From NCBI GenBank assembly GCA_013397075.1, contig VWZS01000305.1, forward strand, positions 62,001 through 126,000: 64,000 nucleotides of DNA, written 5' to 3'. The position numbers and the translations under genes were made by a program. Position 1 is the stretch's first letter. The number at the start of each line of letters is the position of its first letter. The notes beneath the pieces were generated by a model. It saw only the letters and a program-made list of their open reading frames with translations. It searched no databases and was not told the DNA's origin. The stretch is from Rhabdornis inornatus (taxonomy: Eukaryota; Chordata; Aves; Passeriformes; Rhabdornithidae). Shown piece after piece: positions 61,701-64,000 of the stretch.

Positions 61701-64000
61701 TTACTTCCAGCAGTGAAAGTTCTCTCTGTGCTAAGGGAAGCTTGCAGATACAACTTCTTCAGGCTAAAAATTAATCTAATAGGAAAGCCTTTAACCCACC
61801 AGGTGGTAGAAAAATTGGCTTCTGAGAGGATGACAACAGGCTGTGTCCTAGAAGCTCCCAAAAGTAACTCTGTGCAGTTGACTGAAATGACACCACAAAA
61901 GCTCCTGTGATTTGGAAATGGGAGTTGCTATCAGTATAATAAAACCTGCATGTTTTGTGTAAATCTACCACCTCTAATGCTCTCCTAACCAAGGCCTTCA
62001 CTGAGTTCACTTCACAAACTGCGTAAAACCCAGAGCCTGAAGGATATGGGCAGTCATGGCTACAGATAAAGCACTGGGAGCTTTGAATGCTTCACACCTG
62101 AATGCTGAGTGAAATGTGTGCAACAGCCTGTGGGGTGAAACTGTGCACTATGGCAGTTCTCAACAAACAGAATGTCAACCTGCAATTGCTTCAGACTGAC
62201 CTGAACAGTGGCAGGGCTGTGCAGGGTAGCAGGGTCCCTGCAGAAACCCAGTGAGAGAGGGATGTTTGTGTACAGCACCATCTGGCATAGCTGGAGCTGG
62301 CACAGCCATTTGTTACTCTGAAGAAAACCCTAGGAAAATGTGGATCCCTCTGTGTTTCACTAATCTATCAGGAAAGATGAATTGACAAGCTAAGGGCATC
62401 TTGGCTAACAAAACAACAAAATAGCCTCTGGGTCAATGGTGGGACTGCCAAGTATTATTCTTGGATATAAGTTCAGAAAGGTGTTTGGTTTTTTTTTTTT
62501 AGGTGACTGAGATAGCAATTTTATTTTATTTTTTTTATCCTTGCTGCATGAATCTGAGAAATCATCTAAGCTTTAGCAACACCAATTTACAGATCCAGGC
62601 ATTAATGATAATTATGATACAGTGATAGGAAAATTGAAGTTGTTGGGATGTGATCTAAATTCAGGCCTCCATGTAAGGCAAAATCCACATTAATTGAGTC
62701 TAATTAAAGATGTTTACTTGGCTACAGAAGAAAAGAAATTATAAGATGATTGTATTGACACAGATACTTCTAGAAGAAGCAGGGGGTAGGAATAGTTTAA
62801 GCTGGCATGCACTGCAGAGAAGTATCTGTTCTATCTCAGCCTAAGTATTTGTCAGTGTTGAGCCAGTTACTGCAGAGATAATTTGGTCTTCTTGAAGGGT
62901 GTAAATAGAAGTTATTAAAATATGAAATTAATATTTATAAATAACATTTTCATAAACAGGCACAACGGATGCACACGCAAAAACTTGTTTAGGTGAAAAC
63001 AAAGAGTAATTACAGCTGCTGGTACACGTGAGTAGCTGCTGGAATTTACCTTGAACACGAAAATGTTAATTTGCATAGGTAAATGTTGGCTTCAAGCAAG
63101 CACCTGGATTTGATGCAATTAGTGGATCTGGTGGGTGCTGTTCCAATCACCCAAACACCCATGAGACATACCTACAAAGTAAATGAAAAGACTTAGTGAA
63201 GGGTTTTGTTCCAATTAAGTCTTATGGCTTTATTTACCATCTCATTTAAAAATTTTCTGGCTTGTTTGGCCATTCATCTGGGTCTTCAATAACCAACTGA
63301 AGTTCTGGATTTTTATCTTATTTTGTAGTTAGAATTTGCAATTCTAATTCCATATTAATCATTTATTTACAGAAACTAGGGTTTAAGGAGTGCTTGATTC
63401 GGGGTCTAATGAGGAAGGAGAGGGCCAGCAGCCACATCATGTTGTTACTTCTTTGGGGAACACTGGGATTAAAGCAAGGCAGGACAGCCCCATCTTCCGC
63501 TCTGATGCTGGCAGAAGACCTGAGCAGCTGTTTATAAGTTTCAGGGTGGGAAGGCAGTGTCTGCTCTTAGCCCTTCCCAAGCACAGTGATAGTCGAAAAT
63601 AAACAAAGGTTTCATTTTGGTGATTTAAAGTGATGACAGTATGTTTAAGCTTCAGCAACGACCATGGAAGGAAAAACTCCCACTTCCTGGAAACTTGGGG
63701 CTCCTGTGCGGATAATACTTGAAAGTGTTGAGAGTCAAACAGAAAATCTGCCTCAGCTGAAATTCTCAAGCCTGTAGAAAACAGAGAAGTTGAAGGCAGA
63801 GCAAAATCCAAGTCTCCCAAGACTCTGCTGCCTTTTAGTAGTGAGTCTGGGACTCAAATGCTACCCAGCCACAGCTAATGTAGATAAAAAGAAGATGAAT
63901 TTTGCCTTCCCAATGCGGAGATGACAGACCTGGAAGACACACATTAGGCTTTCTGCGGGAAAAATCTGGTGCTTTCTGCTACTTTGAGGCTCTGGAAGGT
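58800..64000. other. Non-coding interval at the right end
   Basis: This stretch contains a CR1 3' fragment (59335-59620) and no recognisable gene. A short imperfect duplication (ACCAGTTTTCAA-type) lies at about 59245-59290. GC-richer sequence at 60.6-61.0 kb gives overlapping open frames without protein resemblance. Confidence 0.55.
59335..59620 (+). mobile_element. CR1 LINE 3'-end fragment (sense)
   Basis: The plus strand has the CR1 tail sequence in decayed form: GCAGCCATGGAACAGTTTAT (family ...ACTGGAACAGGTTGCCC), then GATCAGTATCTGACTCTGCT. It ends at TGACCTCTCAAGGTTTCTTC-CAACCCAGTTTTCT, which resembles the usual GGTCCCTTCCAACC end. It is truncated at its 5' side, as is typical for CR1. 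Confidence 0.65.

Noticed and set aside
16511..64000. Search for SERP2 and TSC22D1, the next genes in conserved order
   Set aside because: No matching coding exons could be recognised; they probably lie beyond the right edge.
1..64000. CRISPR arrays, bacterial operons, phage or plasmid features, tRNA and rRNA genes
   Set aside because: None is present. Tandem repeats here are contiguous minisatellites or microsatellites without spacers, and gene structure is spliced and vertebrate-like.

Overview
The window is vertebrate nuclear DNA and almost certainly avian. The coding sequence sits in short, widely spaced exons bounded by GT-AG splice sites. The recognisable interspersed repeats are CR1-type LINE fragments, repeat content is low for a vertebrate, and introns are short. 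No prokaryotic organisation, CRISPR array, tRNA or rRNA gene was seen. The species cannot be named from the sequence alone; bird, possibly a songbird, is an inference.

Left part (about 1-16.5 kb): two recognisable genes lie head to head. CCDC122 is on the minus strand, with four coding exons between 6509 and 1099 that join in phase to a 264-residue coiled-coil protein. LACC1 (FAMIN) is on the plus strand, with five coding exons between 12305 and 15695 that join in phase to a 438-residue laccase-fold purine-metabolism enzyme. A CpG island at about 6740-7450 lies between them and is the likely shared, bidirectional promoter. It contains a GC-rich 21/22-bp minisatellite and borders a very AT-rich block. 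The same CCDC122-LACC1 pair exists in mammals (13q14 in human), which supports both assignments. An unassigned terminal-exon-like reading frame lies at 450-641 on the minus strand, beyond the CCDC122 stop.

Right part (about 16.5-64 kb): I find no recognisable protein-coding gene here. This fits the long gene-poor interval that follows LACC1 in other vertebrates before SERP2/TSC22D1. It holds an orphan CpG island with a 23-bp tandem repeat (about 32.7-33.4 kb), a decayed minus-strand CR1 LINE with readable reverse-transcriptase remnants (about 36.6-38.0 kb), smaller CR1 pieces (about 41.2 and 59.3 kb), several microsatellites, and a few isolated exon-like segments with good splice sites that may belong to non-coding transcripts. 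The microsatellites include ATTCT repeats and a symmetric CCCAT/CCCGT array.

Nothing in the window looks like a new multi-gene system. The most useful second looks are the unassigned exon-like frames, the repeat-bearing CpG islands, the interrupted inverted repeat in a CCDC122 intron, and natural Val at the LACC1 position equivalent to human I254.
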